A stretch of 64,000 bases of DNA from Acidobacteria bacterium RIFCSPLOWO2_12_FULL_66_21. GTDB taxonomy: Bacteria; Acidobacteriota; Vicinamibacteria; Vicinamibacterales; 2-12-FULL-66-21. A program made the translations under genes and the position numbers. Positions 49,700-59,528 of this stretch are shown here, piece by piece. The stretch covers positions 1 through 64,000 of the forward strand of contig MELC01000077.1 in assembly GCA_001767455.1 (NCBI GenBank), in the 5' to 3' direction. Position 1 is the stretch's first letter; every line of letters begins with the position of its first letter. A model generated the notes under the pieces. It was not told where the DNA came from. It made no database searches and saw only the letters and a list, made by a program, of their open reading frames with translations.

Positions 49700-51880
49700 G
49701 TGAGCCGGAATCGCCTTGTGCGTCTCGCCGTGGTGCTCCTCGCCACCGCGGCGGTCGCCGTGGGATGGTGGATGTGGCGCGGCCGTCAGGGCGGTTCGAC
49801 GGCAGCGGGTCCCATTGTCCTCATCTCGATCGATACGCTGCGCGCGGACCATCTGCCGGCGTACGGCTACACGGCGATCCGCACGCCGGCCATCGATCGC
49901 CTCGCCGCTGGCGGCGTGCTGTTCGAGCACGCGTACTCGCACGCGCCGCAGACGCTTCCGGCGCATGCGTCGATCCTCTCCGGCGAGCTGCCGTACGAGC
50001 ACGGCATCCGCGACAACATCGGGTTCACCGTCAAGACAGGCCAGCGGTTCGTCCAGTCGTTGTTCCATGCCGCCGGCTTCGCGACCGGCGGGTTTGTCTC
50101 GGCGTACGTGCTGCGCGAGCAGACCGGCATCAACCAGGGCTTCGACATCTACGACGACCGGCTGCCCCCCGCGTCACCCGACGTGCCGCTGGGCGACATG
50201 CAACGGCCCGGCGCGCGGACGATCGAGGCGGCCGAGGCATGGGTCGATCGGCAGACCGGGCCGAAGTTCTTTCTGTTCGTCCACCTCTACGAGCCGCACA
50301 CGCCCTATTCGCCGCCCGCGCGGTTCAGCGCGGCGCGCCCGTATGACGGCGAGATCGAGTACGCCGACGAGCTGGTGGGGCAACTGCTCGATCACCTGCG
50401 CGGCAGGGGGCTGTACGAAACGGCCACGATTGTGCTGCTGTCGGATCACGGCGAGGGACTCGGCGATCACGGCGAGGACGAGCACGGCATCTTCCTCTAC
50501 CAGGAGACCACGCGCGTGCCGCTCGTCGTGAAGATGCCGGGCGGGAGCGGCGCGGGACGCCGTGTCGCCGCGCCCGTGCAGCACATCGACGTGGCGCCGA
50601 CGCTGCTCGATCTCGCGGGTGTGGCGGTGCCGCCGGATCTCCACGGCCGGTCGTTGAGGCCCGCGCTCACGGGCGCCGGCGCGCTCGTCGACGCGAGCAT
50701 CTACGCGGAGTCGTTGTCGCCGCGCTATCACTTCGGCTGGAGCGAGCTGTACTCGCTGACCGACGATCGGTATCGCCTGATTCGCGCGCCGCGCGACGAG
50801 CTGTACGATCTCGCGCAGGATCCGGGCGAACGGACGTCGATTGCCGCGGATCGGCCGCAGGTCCGCGCCGCGATGCGCACGGCGCTCGATCGCCTGGTCG
50901 CCAATCGTGGTGTTGCGGCTCCCTCCGCCGTTTCCGATGAAGAGCGGCGCAAGCTCGCGGCGCTCGGCTACGTGGGCACGCAGAGCGGCACGCCGCTCCA
51001 GCTCCCCGGCGACCGCCTTCCCGATCCGAAAGACAAGGTGCCGGTCCTTCAGAAATACCGCCGCGCGGCTGCGCTCTCGAGTGAGGGCAAGTACGCCGAA
51101 GCGGAGGTCCTGTACCGCGAGCTGCTCGCGACCGACGCGCAGATGACCGACGTCTGGCTCCGGCTCGCCGAATCCTATACGCGGCGCGGCATGATGGCGG
51201 CCGCGCTGGCCGCCTATCAGGAGGTCATCACGCGTCATCCGAAGGACCCCGCGGCGCTCACGGGCGCGGCGGCGGCGCTCGTGCACCTGGGCCGGTTCGA
51301 CGAGGCGCGCACGCACGCCGAGCTGGCGGTCGCCGTCGCGCCGGCGACGGCGCACGAACTGCTCGCGAGGCTCGCCGCCCAGCGCGGCGACGCGGCGGGA
51401 GCCCGGCGCGAGGCCCAGCTCGCGAAGGACGCGGATCCCACGCTGCCGATGCCATCGTTCGTCGAAGGCCTGATGCTGTACATGCACGGGCAGTACTCCG
51501 CGGCCATTCCGCACCTGCTCGAAACGCACCAGGCGCTGGCCGGACGGACCGAACAGATGCCCGACGTGGATTACCTGCTCGGTGATTCGTACGCGCGGCT
51601 CGAACAGAACGCGGAGGCGGAGAAATATCTCTGTGCCGAGCTCAGCGTGTTCCCGGCCCACATCCGCGCGCGCGCCGCCCTGGCGATGCTGTATCGCGCG
51701 GGGGGGCGCGACGCCGACTCCGATCGGGCGATCGCCGACCTCATCCGCGCGTCGCCCACGCCCGAGGCGTACGAGACGGCCGCCCAGCTCTGGACCATGT
51801 TCGGGGAGCGAGCGAAGGCCGAGGCGATCCGTCGAGCGGCACCGGCGGGACGGGGCGCCGCGGCGCGCGTCCCGAAGTAA
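49700..51880 (+). CDS. membrane-anchored sulfatase-fold protein with C-terminal TPRs (paralogue 2)
   Basis: 726 residues from a GTG at 49700. Anchor LVRLAVVLLATAAVAVGWWM. Catalytic domain: IVLISIDTLRADHLPAYGYT, nucleophile region TLPAHASILSGELP (again T-x-P-x-H), VLLSDHGEGLGDHGEDEHGI. TPR-like helices run from about residue 455 (YRRAAALSSEGKYAEAEVLY; LAESYTRRGMMAAALAAYQE; LLGDSYARLEQNAEAEKYLC). Same architecture as the gene before, with the conserved link RKLAALGYVG between the domains. Substrate unknown. Confidence 0.85.
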   Translation: MSRNRLVRLAVVLLATAAVAVGWWMWRGRQGGSTAAGPIVLISIDTLRADHLPAYGYTAIRTPAIDRLAAGGVLFEHAYSHAPQTLPAHASILSGELPYEHGIRDNIGFTVKTGQRFVQSLFHAAGFATGGFVSAYVLREQTGINQGFDIYDDRLPPASPDVPLGDMQRPGARTIEAAEAWVDRQTGPKFFLFVHLYEPHTPYSPPARFSAARPYDGEIEYADELVGQLLDHLRGRGLYETATIVLLSDHGEGLGDHGEDEHGIFLYQETTRVPLVVKMPGGSGAGRRVAAPVQHIDVAPTLLDLAGVAVPPDLHGRSLRPALTGAGALVDASIYAESLSPRYHFGWSELYSLTDDRYRLIRAPRDELYDLAQDPGERTSIAADRPQVRAAMRTALDRLVANRGVAAPSAVSDEERRKLAALGYVGTQSGTPLQLPGDRLPDPKDKVPVLQKYRRAAALSSEGKYAEAEVLYRELLATDAQMTDVWLRLAESYTRRGMMAAALAAYQEVITRHPKDPAALTGAAAALVHLGRFDEARTHAELAVAVAPATAHELLARLAAQRGDAAGARREAQLAKDADPTLPMPSFVEGLMLYMHGQYSAAIPHLLETHQALAGRTEQMPDVDYLLGDSYARLEQNAEAEKYLCAELSVFPAHIRARAALAMLYRAGGRDADSDRAIADLIRASPTPEAYETAAQLWTMFGERAKAEAIRRAAPAGRGAAARVPK

Positions 51881-51885
51881 GATCA

Positions 51886-51968
51886 GTGTCAGCTTCCAGC
51901 TCCCCGCTTCCAGCTTCCAGCATCGGACCTCGAGCTGGAAACCGGCAACTGGCAACTGGGAACTTCAT
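51886..51968. repeat. inverted CAGCTTC / GCAACTGG word array
   Basis: CAGCTTCCAGCTCCCCGC and TTCCAGCTTCCAGC (51889-51922) face GAGCTGGAAACCGGC and AACTGGCAACTGGGAAC (51932-51965). It lies between the second sulfatase-fold gene and the VWFA-related gene. Confidence 0.8.
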
Positions 51969-51980
51969 GAAGGGGGCATC

Positions 51981-54548
51981 GTGCTCGCTCGTTTGACTCT
52001 TCTGACGTCTCTTGTGGCCGCGGCGGCAGCCGCGCAGACTCCCACGTTCAAGACCGGCGTCGATCTCGTCCGCTTCGACATCCGCGTGGTGGACGGGGCC
52101 GGCCACCCGATCACTGATTTGCGCCAGGATGAAATCCGGATCACGGAATCGGGCGAAGGTCTGCCGGTGATCCTGTTCCAGCGCGTGTCGGAACCCTCCG
52201 AGTCGTACACGAACATGGCGGTGCGCGCCGTCACGGCGGAAGTCTCGTCGAACGAGGCGTTTCCCCGCGGCCACCTGTACATCCTGATCTTCGACCAGGA
52301 GCACATCACCGCAGGCAACGAGCAGCGCGCGCGTGTGGCCGCCGAAGAGTTCATCAGGCGTCGTGTGCGGGCGACGGACCGCGTGGCACTCTTCGCGATT
52401 CCCGGCCCGGGCCCGCAGATCGGGTTCACCGCCGAGAAGCTGCGCATCATCAACGAGCTGCCGAAGATCCACGGCACGTACCGGCGGACCGCGTCCACTC
52501 CGGTCGGCACGCTCGGTATCTACGAAGCGCACCGCATCGCCCAGGGAGACGAGACGCTCATCGTGAACGCGATCGAGCGCACGAACTCCGAGACGGGTGC
52601 CGACTTCATCGCCGTGCGCAGCAACGGCCGCCAGGTGGCGAACGCCTCCGACGACAGGACGGAAGCGCGGCGCGTCCTCGTAGAGAATGCGCGCACCGTG
52701 GTGGCGCAGTCCGACGCCGCCTCGCGCCAGTTCCTGCAGCGCCTGGCGGACGTGATTGCCGGGTTCCGCGACATCGAAGGCCGCAAGACCGTGGTCTTCT
52801 TCTCCGAAGGGTTCGTACAGGACAACCTCTCGCGCGAGCTGGAGACGGTCGCCGCGGCCGCCGCGGAGAGCTATTGCGTGTTCTATACGTTCGATCTCAA
52901 CCGGCGCGGCCCGCAGATGGACGAAACCGCCGCGCCGACGACCGTGCAGTCGAGCGAGATCCAGGCCCGCATCGCGCCGCTCGCCACGCTCGCCGTCGAG
53001 ACCGACGGCACGATGATCGTCGATGCGGCATCGCACACCCAACAGGCGCTCGATGTGCTCGCCGAGCAGGCGCAACACTACTATCTCGTGGGGTTCACTC
53101 CCTCGATTGCCGCGCGGCAGAATCGCGGCTCGTACCACCGCGTGACCGTAAAGGTGACACGTCCCGGCGCCCGCGTGATCGCGCGGACGGGCTACGCGGT
53201 GTCGCCTTCCACCGTGCTCGCCGATCGCCGCGGCTCCATCAACAACGTGCTCGGCGCCCCGTTCGCGCAGCAGGGGCTGAAGATCGACTACACCACGTAT
53301 GTGATGAAGGCCCCCGAGGCGGGCCAGCAGCGCGTCGTCCTCAGCCTGACGGCCGATCTTCCCGTCCGCTCGGCGCCTGACGAGAAGGCGGACGTCGTCT
53401 TTGTCGTGCGCGACGTGCGCGACGGCCGCGTGGTCGCCAGCGGGACCGACACGATGGCGTTGCCCGCCAGCGCGCGGCCAGGAGCGGCGCTCGGCAACGG
53501 CTCGTGGCGCGTGCAGTTCAACGTGCCCGCGGGCGCCTACCTGATGCGGACCGTCGTACGCGAGCCGGGCGGATTGACCGGCAGCGCGGATCGCCGCCTC
53601 GACGTGCGGCCGCTCAACGGGCCCGACCTTGCCGTCAGCGATCTGATCCTCGGGTCCGCCGTGTCGGCGTTGCCGGTCAGGCCGCGCGCGTACGCCGGCG
53701 ACGGCTTGTCCGGCGTGATCGAGACGTACGGCCGCAGCTCTCTGCAACTCCAGGGACTTGACGTGAAGATCGACTTGCGGCGCGCCGGCACCGCGGAGAC
53801 CATCGCGATGATTGCCGCGGACCTCGAGGACGGTCAGGAGGATCCGCTTGGCGTCAGCCGCCGGGCGCGCTTCCTGCTGCCGCTGGCGGGTGTTCCGCCG
53901 GGAGACTACGTCGCGCACGCGGTCGTGAAGGCGCGCGGCGAAACCATCGGCGAGCGCACGCGACAGGTCGAGGTGCTGGCGGGCAGCGCGCCGCCTCTGA
54001 TGGCGGAGGAGGCCGCGGCCAGGGTGGAATCCGTCCGGCCGGTCGAAGTGGTCAGGGGCGATCTCGCCCGCAAGTACATCGCCGCGCTCCGGCAGCGCGC
54101 GGAAGGCACGCCTGCCGGCCCCGCGGCACGCGACGCGAGCGACGGGCGATGGGAACAGGTCGAGGCCGGGCTGCGGCGTGTCCCGGCGGATGATGACGCG
54201 GTGGCCAGCGCGTTGCGCGGCCTCGCGCTGTTCGTCCGCGAGGATTATGCGGGCGCCGCCGCAGCGTTGAACCGGTCGTTCGAGGCGGATCCCGCCAACG
54301 CCCTCACGGCGTTCTTCCTCGGGTGGGCGGCCGACGGCGCGGGGGACGCGCGCGCGGCCATCGGCGCCTGGCGCAATGCCGCGCACCTCGATCCGACCCT
54401 CGTATCGGCCCATCTGGCGCTCGCCGACGGATACGTGAAGCTCTCGCAGCCCGCGCTTGCCGTCCAGGCGCTGCGGGCCGGGCTGGCGGCGCTGCCGTCG
54501 TCGCCCGAACTGCAGACGCGGCTCAGGCAGCTCGAACGGAACCGGTAG
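51981..54548 (+). CDS. secreted VWFA-related (acidobacterial type) protein with C-terminal TPR region
   Basis: 855 residues from the GTG at 51981, behind AAGGGGGC. Signal peptide ARLTLLTSLVAAAAAAQTP. The VWFA-related acidobacterial domain covers residues about 20-400: TFKTGVDLVRFDIRVVDGAG, LYILIFDQEHITAGNEQRAR, KTVVFFSEGFVQDNLSREL, AVETDGTMIVDAASHTQQAL and HYYLVGFTPS. The metal-site motif D-x-S-x-S of classic VWA domains is not present (FDQEH instead). Beta-rich middle part, then helical TPR-like repeats from about residue 730 (ALFVREDYAGAAAALNRSFE; ALADGYVKLSQPALAVQALR). Probably a periplasmic or surface adhesion/scaffold protein. Confidence 0.85.
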   Translation: MLARLTLLTSLVAAAAAAQTPTFKTGVDLVRFDIRVVDGAGHPITDLRQDEIRITESGEGLPVILFQRVSEPSESYTNMAVRAVTAEVSSNEAFPRGHLYILIFDQEHITAGNEQRARVAAEEFIRRRVRATDRVALFAIPGPGPQIGFTAEKLRIINELPKIHGTYRRTASTPVGTLGIYEAHRIAQGDETLIVNAIERTNSETGADFIAVRSNGRQVANASDDRTEARRVLVENARTVVAQSDAASRQFLQRLADVIAGFRDIEGRKTVVFFSEGFVQDNLSRELETVAAAAAESYCVFYTFDLNRRGPQMDETAAPTTVQSSEIQARIAPLATLAVETDGTMIVDAASHTQQALDVLAEQAQHYYLVGFTPSIAARQNRGSYHRVTVKVTRPGARVIARTGYAVSPSTVLADRRGSINNVLGAPFAQQGLKIDYTTYVMKAPEAGQQRVVLSLTADLPVRSAPDEKADVVFVVRDVRDGRVVASGTDTMALPASARPGAALGNGSWRVQFNVPAGAYLMRTVVREPGGLTGSADRRLDVRPLNGPDLAVSDLILGSAVSALPVRPRAYAGDGLSGVIETYGRSSLQLQGLDVKIDLRRAGTAETIAMIAADLEDGQEDPLGVSRRARFLLPLAGVPPGDYVAHAVVKARGETIGERTRQVEVLAGSAPPLMAEEAAARVESVRPVEVVRGDLARKYIAALRQRAEGTPAGPAARDASDGRWEQVEAGLRRVPADDDAVASALRGLALFVREDYAGAAAALNRSFEADPANALTAFFLGWAADGAGDARAAIGAWRNAAHLDPTLVSAHLALADGYVKLSQPALAVQALRAGLAALPSSPELQTRLRQLERNR

Positions 54549-54606
54549 GCTCGCTCGGCCCGCCGAAGCGTGAAACGCAAAGGCGGCCGCTCGCACAGGA
54601 GAACGA

Positions 54607-55407
54607 ATGATGCGCACATACCTCGGTGCTGTCTTGCTCGCCATTCCGGCCGTTCTCGTCGCGCAGACGCCGCTTCCCGTGGGCAAGCTGACGATCACGC
54701 CTCCCAGATCGATCGCGACGATCGACATGAACAAGCTGAAAGGGGAGCCCGCCCGGCTCGCCTGGTCTCCGGATGGCTCGCAGCTGTACCTCCAGACCGT
54801 CGAAAGGTCCGGCAAGCCGGATGCGACGTCGCGGCATTACGTCTTTTCCGTCGACAGCGGCGAGAAGAAGGACCTTCAGTCGCAGCCTGAGTGGGTGCCT
54901 GCCTATTGGAACGTGAAGAGCGCCCAGGCGTCGCCGGATGATCCGGCGCTGAAAATCGCGGTCTCGACCGACCAGCGCGTGCAGCGCGCGACGGGCGCGC
55001 CGATGGGGGGCGACCTTGCGCGCGGCGCCACGAGTACGGGTGGAGACCCGGGCGGCGCCGCCGGCGGCGCCTCGACCGGCGAGGCGATCAGCGCGGCGGC
55101 TACAGCGCAGAATGTCACCGTGCACTCCATGCGCCTGAGCGGCCAGACGATCGGCGAGTTCGTCAACTCCGTCATCGTGCCGGGTCTCACGTTCGGATGG
55201 GCGCCGAAGGGGAGGCAGGCGATTGCGTTCACGTCGCAGGGCTCGGGTCGGGTGGTGATCATGGATCCCAGAGGCACGAAGCAGGAGGTCGGCGGAACGA
55301 AGGACGCCATCCTGCCTGCGTGGTCCCAGGACGCCTCGCATCTCGCATGGCTGCAGAAAGACGGCAAGAAGAAATTCGTGCTGCAGGTGGTGCAGGTTAC
55401 CCCGTGA
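54607..55407 (+). CDS. secreted PD40/TolB-like propeller protein (short)
   Basis: 266 residues; ATG at 54607, with a second ATG at 54610, after AGGAGAACG. Signal peptide LGAVLLAIPAVLVAQTP. Two or three PD40-like strands: RLAWSPDGSQLYLQTVER, TFGWAPKGRQAIAFTSQG, PAWSQDASHLAWLQKDGKKK. Between them is a low-complexity Gly/Ala/Thr stretch (GGDLARGATSTGGDPGGAAG). The stop overlaps the next VWFA-related gene by four bases (GTGA), so it is an accessory of that protein, perhaps a periplasmic partner. Confidence 0.7.
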   Translation: MMRTYLGAVLLAIPAVLVAQTPLPVGKLTITPPRSIATIDMNKLKGEPARLAWSPDGSQLYLQTVERSGKPDATSRHYVFSVDSGEKKDLQSQPEWVPAYWNVKSAQASPDDPALKIAVSTDQRVQRATGAPMGGDLARGATSTGGDPGGAAGGASTGEAISAAATAQNVTVHSMRLSGQTIGEFVNSVIVPGLTFGWAPKGRQAIAFTSQGSGRVVIMDPRGTKQEVGGTKDAILPAWSQDASHLAWLQKDGKKKFVLQVVQVTP

Positions 55408-57455
55408 CCACACTCCGGCCCCGCTTCTGGCTGGCGCTCGCGGCCGCCGGTCTTCTCACCGGGGGCGGGACGATCATCGCCGGTCAGACGCCCGCCACGC
55501 AGGCCGGCCAGCCGACCTTTCGTTCGGGCGCGCAGGTCGTCGAAGTCGACGTTCGTGTCTTCGATCGCGACGGGCGCTTCATCGAAGATCTGACGCGCGA
55601 TGACTTCGAGGTCCTCGAGGACGGCGTTCCTCAGAGGATCCAGACCCTGTACCTGGTGCAGGACAACGGGGTCGTGTCCGAGCCGAGCAGGGATACCGCC
55701 GTTCCGCCTCCGGGAGCGGCAGCGGTGTCAACGACCCCCGCCAGCGCGCGGCAGACATGGATCTTCTTTTTCGATCTCAATCACCTGACGCCCGGGGGCG
55801 GTTTCGAACGCGCGCGCAAGGCCGTCGAGGACTTCATACGCGATCGCTTCAAGGACGGCGACCTGGGCGGCGTCATCGCCGGCGGACGCATGGTCAACAA
55901 CCGGCTCACGAGCGTGCACGACGAGCTCGTCGAGGCGGTGAAGAGCGTGAAGCCGCTCGGCGACGCGCGCAGCCGCTTCATCGATCTCACGCGCGACTGG
56001 CCGCGGTTCCGCGACGAGGCGGAGGCGATTCGTATCTCCAACGAGGACCGGGATGCGATCCGGGCGGCCATCACCAGAGCCTGCTCGGACGACGCGGACA
56101 TGTGCCGGACCATACCTCCCGACCAGGCCGTGCGCCAGAAGGCGAAGCGGCTGCTCCAGGATCTCCGGCGCGCATCGGTGGAGACGCTGAGCGCGCTCAA
56201 CGGCCTGGCGTCCGGCCTCGCGCGCATCCAGGGGCCCAAGACGGTCGTGTTTCTCAGCGACGGATTCTTCACCAACGAAATGGAATCGGTGCTGCGCGGT
56301 GTCGTCGGACAGACTACGCGCGCCGGAGGCCGCGTCTACGCGATTGACGTGCGGGGGCTGAACCGCGGACCGACCGCGAGTACCGTCGATCAGATGACCG
56401 CCGACGATCCCGCCGGCGGCCCTGCCCGCCAGGATCTCACCGAGGATGGTCCGAACAGCCTGGCCGTGGACACCGGCGGACTGATGATTCGCAACGAGAA
56501 CAACCTGAGCCGCGCGCTCGAGACCATCGCGCGCGACGCCAATCGCTACTACGTCCTCGGCTATCAGCCGGTCAACGCCACCTTCGACGGCAAGTACCAT
56601 CCGATTGTCGTCCGCGTGAAGCGCGCCGGCCTGCGCGCGCGCGCCAGGCGCGGCTATCTCGCGCTCGAGCCGGCGAAGATGCTGGTGCCGCAGAAGATCG
56701 AGTCGACCGAGCGGCCGGCGGAAGAGAACGCGCCGGCGCCCGGCAGTGCTGCACCGGCGCCTGCTTCGGCGCCGAGTGCCGTGCGCCTGCGGCCGGATGC
56801 TGCCGACCGCGTGCAAGAGCTGTCGGCGGGGGAGACGGCTCGGGCAGGCACAGCCGCTGCCGAGGGCTGGGCCGCGTTCCAGCGCGGCGATGTGAGCGCG
56901 GCGATCGGTCCGTTGACCGAGGCCGCGAAAGATCCCGGCGCCCGTCCGTGGCTCCTCTACACGCTGGGACTGACGCAGGCTGCTCTCGCGCGGCCGCTCG
57001 ATGCCGCTGCCTCCTGGGAGCGCGTCCGGCAGGCCGCCCCTGAATTCGAGCCCGTATACGAGGATCTTGCCGCAATGTACGTGCAGGCGTCCGACCTGAC
57101 CAGGGCGCTGGCCGTGCTGCGCGACGCCGAGCGGCGCTGGCCGAAGGAGCCGCAGATTCTGAATGCGATCGGGGTTGTCGACGTTCGGCGCGGCGCGCTC
57201 GACGAGGCCATCTCCTCGTTCGGCAAGGCCATCGAGGCGGCGCCGAAGGAAGCGACTGCCTATCTGAATCTCGGGCGCGCCTACGAGCTGCGCTACGCGG
57301 CCGCGCGCCATTACGTGAGCAGTGAGCGCAAGTGGGTCGCGCCGGAAGGAGACCGGCAGAAGGCCATCGAGAACTACAAGCGCTACATCGATCTTGGCGG
57401 TCCTTACGCGAGCCAGGCGTCCGAGGCGCTCATCCGTCTCGGGTGGTCCAAATAG
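55404..57455 (+). CDS. secreted VWFA-related protein with C-terminal TPRs
   Basis: 683 residues from a GTG at 55404 inside the previous stop. Signal peptide FWLALAAAGLLTGGGTIIAG. VWFA-related acidobacterial domain: TFRSGAQVVEVDVRVFDRDG, DDFEVLEDGVPQRIQTLY, TWIFFFDLNHLTPGGGFERA, KTVVFLSDGFFTNEMESVLR, AVDTGGLMIRNENNLSRALE, RYYVLGYQP. The Ala/Pro-rich linker (residues about 440-470, PAEENAPAPGSAAPAPASAP) leads to TPRs (AEGWAAFQRGDVSAAIGPLT; AIGVVDVRRGALDEAISSFG; LNLGRAYELRYAAARHYVSS). As in its paralogue, no D-x-S-x-S metal motif. Confidence 0.88.
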   Translation: MTTLRPRFWLALAAAGLLTGGGTIIAGQTPATQAGQPTFRSGAQVVEVDVRVFDRDGRFIEDLTRDDFEVLEDGVPQRIQTLYLVQDNGVVSEPSRDTAVPPPGAAAVSTTPASARQTWIFFFDLNHLTPGGGFERARKAVEDFIRDRFKDGDLGGVIAGGRMVNNRLTSVHDELVEAVKSVKPLGDARSRFIDLTRDWPRFRDEAEAIRISNEDRDAIRAAITRACSDDADMCRTIPPDQAVRQKAKRLLQDLRRASVETLSALNGLASGLARIQGPKTVVFLSDGFFTNEMESVLRGVVGQTTRAGGRVYAIDVRGLNRGPTASTVDQMTADDPAGGPARQDLTEDGPNSLAVDTGGLMIRNENNLSRALETIARDANRYYVLGYQPVNATFDGKYHPIVVRVKRAGLRARARRGYLALEPAKMLVPQKIESTERPAEENAPAPGSAAPAPASAPSAVRLRPDAADRVQELSAGETARAGTAAAEGWAAFQRGDVSAAIGPLTEAAKDPGARPWLLYTLGLTQAALARPLDAAASWERVRQAAPEFEPVYEDLAAMYVQASDLTRALAVLRDAERRWPKEPQILNAIGVVDVRRGALDEAISSFGKAIEAAPKEATAYLNLGRAYELRYAAARHYVSSERKWVAPEGDRQKAIENYKRYIDLGGPYASQASEALIRLGWSK

Positions 57456-57518
57456 AAGGCAGAAGGCAGAAGGCAGAAGGCAGAAGGCAGAACGTAGAAC
57501 GTAGAATGTCGAATTCTT
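57455..57518. repeat. GAAGGCA heptanucleotide array passing into GTAGAAC/GTAGAAT words
   Basis: GAAGGCAGAAGGCAGAAGGC (five units from 57455) turns into GCAGAACGTAGAACGTAGAA, then TGTCGAAT. The first unit overlaps the stop codon (TAG) of the VWFA gene. Confidence 0.9.
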
Positions 57519-57538
57519 GCCGCTCCGCTTGGTTCTGA

Positions 57539-59527
57539 ATGGCCACAAAACGTCGGGCTGAACGACACCCGGCCAAGCGTCCGGTTCCTCCGTCCCCGTC
57601 GCGCAAGTGGCCGCTGGCAGGCGCCGCCCTCGTCGTGTTGGCTGCCGGGGCGGCTGGCGTGCTGTACTCGCGTGGCTTCTTCAAACCCGCTGTCAAGTCC
57701 CCGGTCAGCGTCCTGCTGATCACGCTCGACACGGCCCGCGCGGATCATCTCGGCGCGTATGGCCACCTGGCTGCGCGGACGCCCAATCTCGACGCGCTCG
57801 CGCGCGACGGCGTCCGCTTCGCCGACGCGGTCACGGCCGCGCCCATCACGGGGCCCGCCCATGCCGCGATCCTCACGGGCCGGTACCCCGGCCGTCTCGG
57901 CGTCCGCGACAATGCCACGACGCCGCTGCCGGAGTCGGCGTTGACGTTGGCGGAGGTGCTGGCCAAGCAGGATTACGCGACGGGCGCGTTCGTCGGGGCG
58001 TTCGTCCTCGATCGCCCGTACGGGTTCGCGCAGGGGTTCGGTGCGTTCGAGAGCGGCTTCACGCGCGTAGACTCAGGCGCCGAAGCCAACGCGGAGCGGC
58101 GCGGCGACGCGGTCGTGGACGATGCGCTCAGATGGCTGTCGTCGCTGCCAGCGGATCGGCGCTTCTTTGCCTGGGTGCATCTCTACGACCCGCATGCGCC
58201 CTATGCGGCGCCGGAGCCGTTCCGCAGCGAGTTCACGGCCCGACCGTACGACGGCGAGCTGGCGTTCGTGGACCAGCAGGTCGGGCGGTTGATGGACGCG
58301 CTCGGCGGGCGGAAGGTGCTCGATCGCACGCTCGTCGTCGCCATCGGCGATCACGGCGAAGGGCTCGGGGAGCACGGCGAGGACGAGCACGGCGTGTTCC
58401 TGTACGAATCGGTGCTCCGTATCCCATGGATGATGGCGGGACCCGGCGTCGCACGCGGCAAGGCCGTGACCGAGCAGGTGCGGTCGATCGATCTCTTCCC
58501 GACCGTGCTCGAGGCGCTCAACATCGAGCGGCCGCAGCCGCTCGACGGCGAGAGTCTGGTGGCGCTGCTGAAAGGGGGCACCCGGTCGAGCGTGCCGGCG
58601 GCCTACGCGGAGACCGAGTACCCAAGGCTGCATTTCGGCTGGAGCGAGCTGCGATCGGTGCGCGCCGACGGGTGGAAGGCGATCGACGCGCCGCGCGCCG
58701 AGCTGTACAAGCTCGGCACCGATCCCGCCGAAGCGCACAACCTGTACGAGACGGAACGCGCGCTCGGGGATCGCATGGTTTCGGAGGCGGCACGGATGGG
58801 GAAGGACATCGGCGGCGCCAATCCCGCCGCCGTCAAGCAGCCCGATCGCGAGACGCTGGAGCGGCTGCGAAGCCTCGGCTACGTCGGCGTATCGGCGGCA
58901 CTGCCGTCGGGAACGCGGGGTCCCGATCCCAAGGACACCGTGCAGCAGCGGCGCGAGTACAAGGCCCTGATCTCGCAAGCCATAGACGACCTGCGCGAGG
59001 GCCGCGCGGCCGTGGCGATCGACAAGCTGCAGCGGCTCGTGAAGATCAACGACCGCGCGTACGACCTGCACGCGCTGCTGGGAGAGGCGTACCAGAAAAC
59101 AGGGAAGCTGGATGCGGCGCTCGGCGAGTACGAGTTCGCGGCGCTGCTGAACAAGGACGCCGCGATGCCGCGGCTCTCGGCCGCCGAGGTGCAGCTCGCG
59201 CGCGGCGACGTCGCCGGCGCGCGCAGGCAGGTGGACGAAGCGGCGCGGATCGACCCGGGATCGTTCGACGTCGCGCTCGTCATGGGACGGGTGCTCGAGC
59301 GGGAGGAGAAGGCGGCCGAGGCGCTCGCCGCCTACGACAAGGCGGCCGCGCTCAACCCCGCCAACCCGCGGCCGCACACCCTCGCCGTGAACCTCGCGAT
59401 GCGCCTTCGAAGCTACGACATTGCTGAGCGGCACCTCCGGGTGCTCTTGGAGATGGGATATGAGCGAGCGCGGACCGAGGAGGCGCTCGCTCGGATCGCG
59501 GCGAGACGAGGGGGCGCGAGGCGGTGA
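57539..59527 (+). CDS. membrane-anchored sulfatase-fold protein with C-terminal TPRs (paralogue 3)
   Basis: 662 residues from the ATG at 57539. A basic start then anchor WPLAGAALVVLAAGAAGVLY. VSVLLITLDTARADHLGAYG, nucleophile region ITGPAHAAILTGRYP (T-x-P-x-H), VVAIGDHGEGLGEHGEDEHG. It shares with paralogue 2 the block YPRLHFGWSELRSVRADGWK and the inter-domain RLRSLGYVGVS. TPRs at about 480-655 (LHALLGEAYQKTGKLDAALG; VLEREEKAAEALAAYDKAAA). Last + strand gene of the locus. Confidence 0.86.
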   Translation: MATKRRAERHPAKRPVPPSPSRKWPLAGAALVVLAAGAAGVLYSRGFFKPAVKSPVSVLLITLDTARADHLGAYGHLAARTPNLDALARDGVRFADAVTAAPITGPAHAAILTGRYPGRLGVRDNATTPLPESALTLAEVLAKQDYATGAFVGAFVLDRPYGFAQGFGAFESGFTRVDSGAEANAERRGDAVVDDALRWLSSLPADRRFFAWVHLYDPHAPYAAPEPFRSEFTARPYDGELAFVDQQVGRLMDALGGRKVLDRTLVVAIGDHGEGLGEHGEDEHGVFLYESVLRIPWMMAGPGVARGKAVTEQVRSIDLFPTVLEALNIERPQPLDGESLVALLKGGTRSSVPAAYAETEYPRLHFGWSELRSVRADGWKAIDAPRAELYKLGTDPAEAHNLYETERALGDRMVSEAARMGKDIGGANPAAVKQPDRETLERLRSLGYVGVSAALPSGTRGPDPKDTVQQRREYKALISQAIDDLREGRAAVAIDKLQRLVKINDRAYDLHALLGEAYQKTGKLDAALGEYEFAALLNKDAAMPRLSAAEVQLARGDVAGARRQVDEAARIDPGSFDVALVMGRVLEREEKAAEALAAYDKAAALNPANPRPHTLAVNLAMRLRSYDIAERHLRVLLEMGYERARTEEALARIAARRGGARR

Positions 59528-59528
59528 C

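Noticed and set aside
51741-54815. A 1024-codon minus-strand open frame across the VWFA gene
   Set aside because: Arg/Gly/His-rich shadow of the + strand gene, with no domain or start signals.
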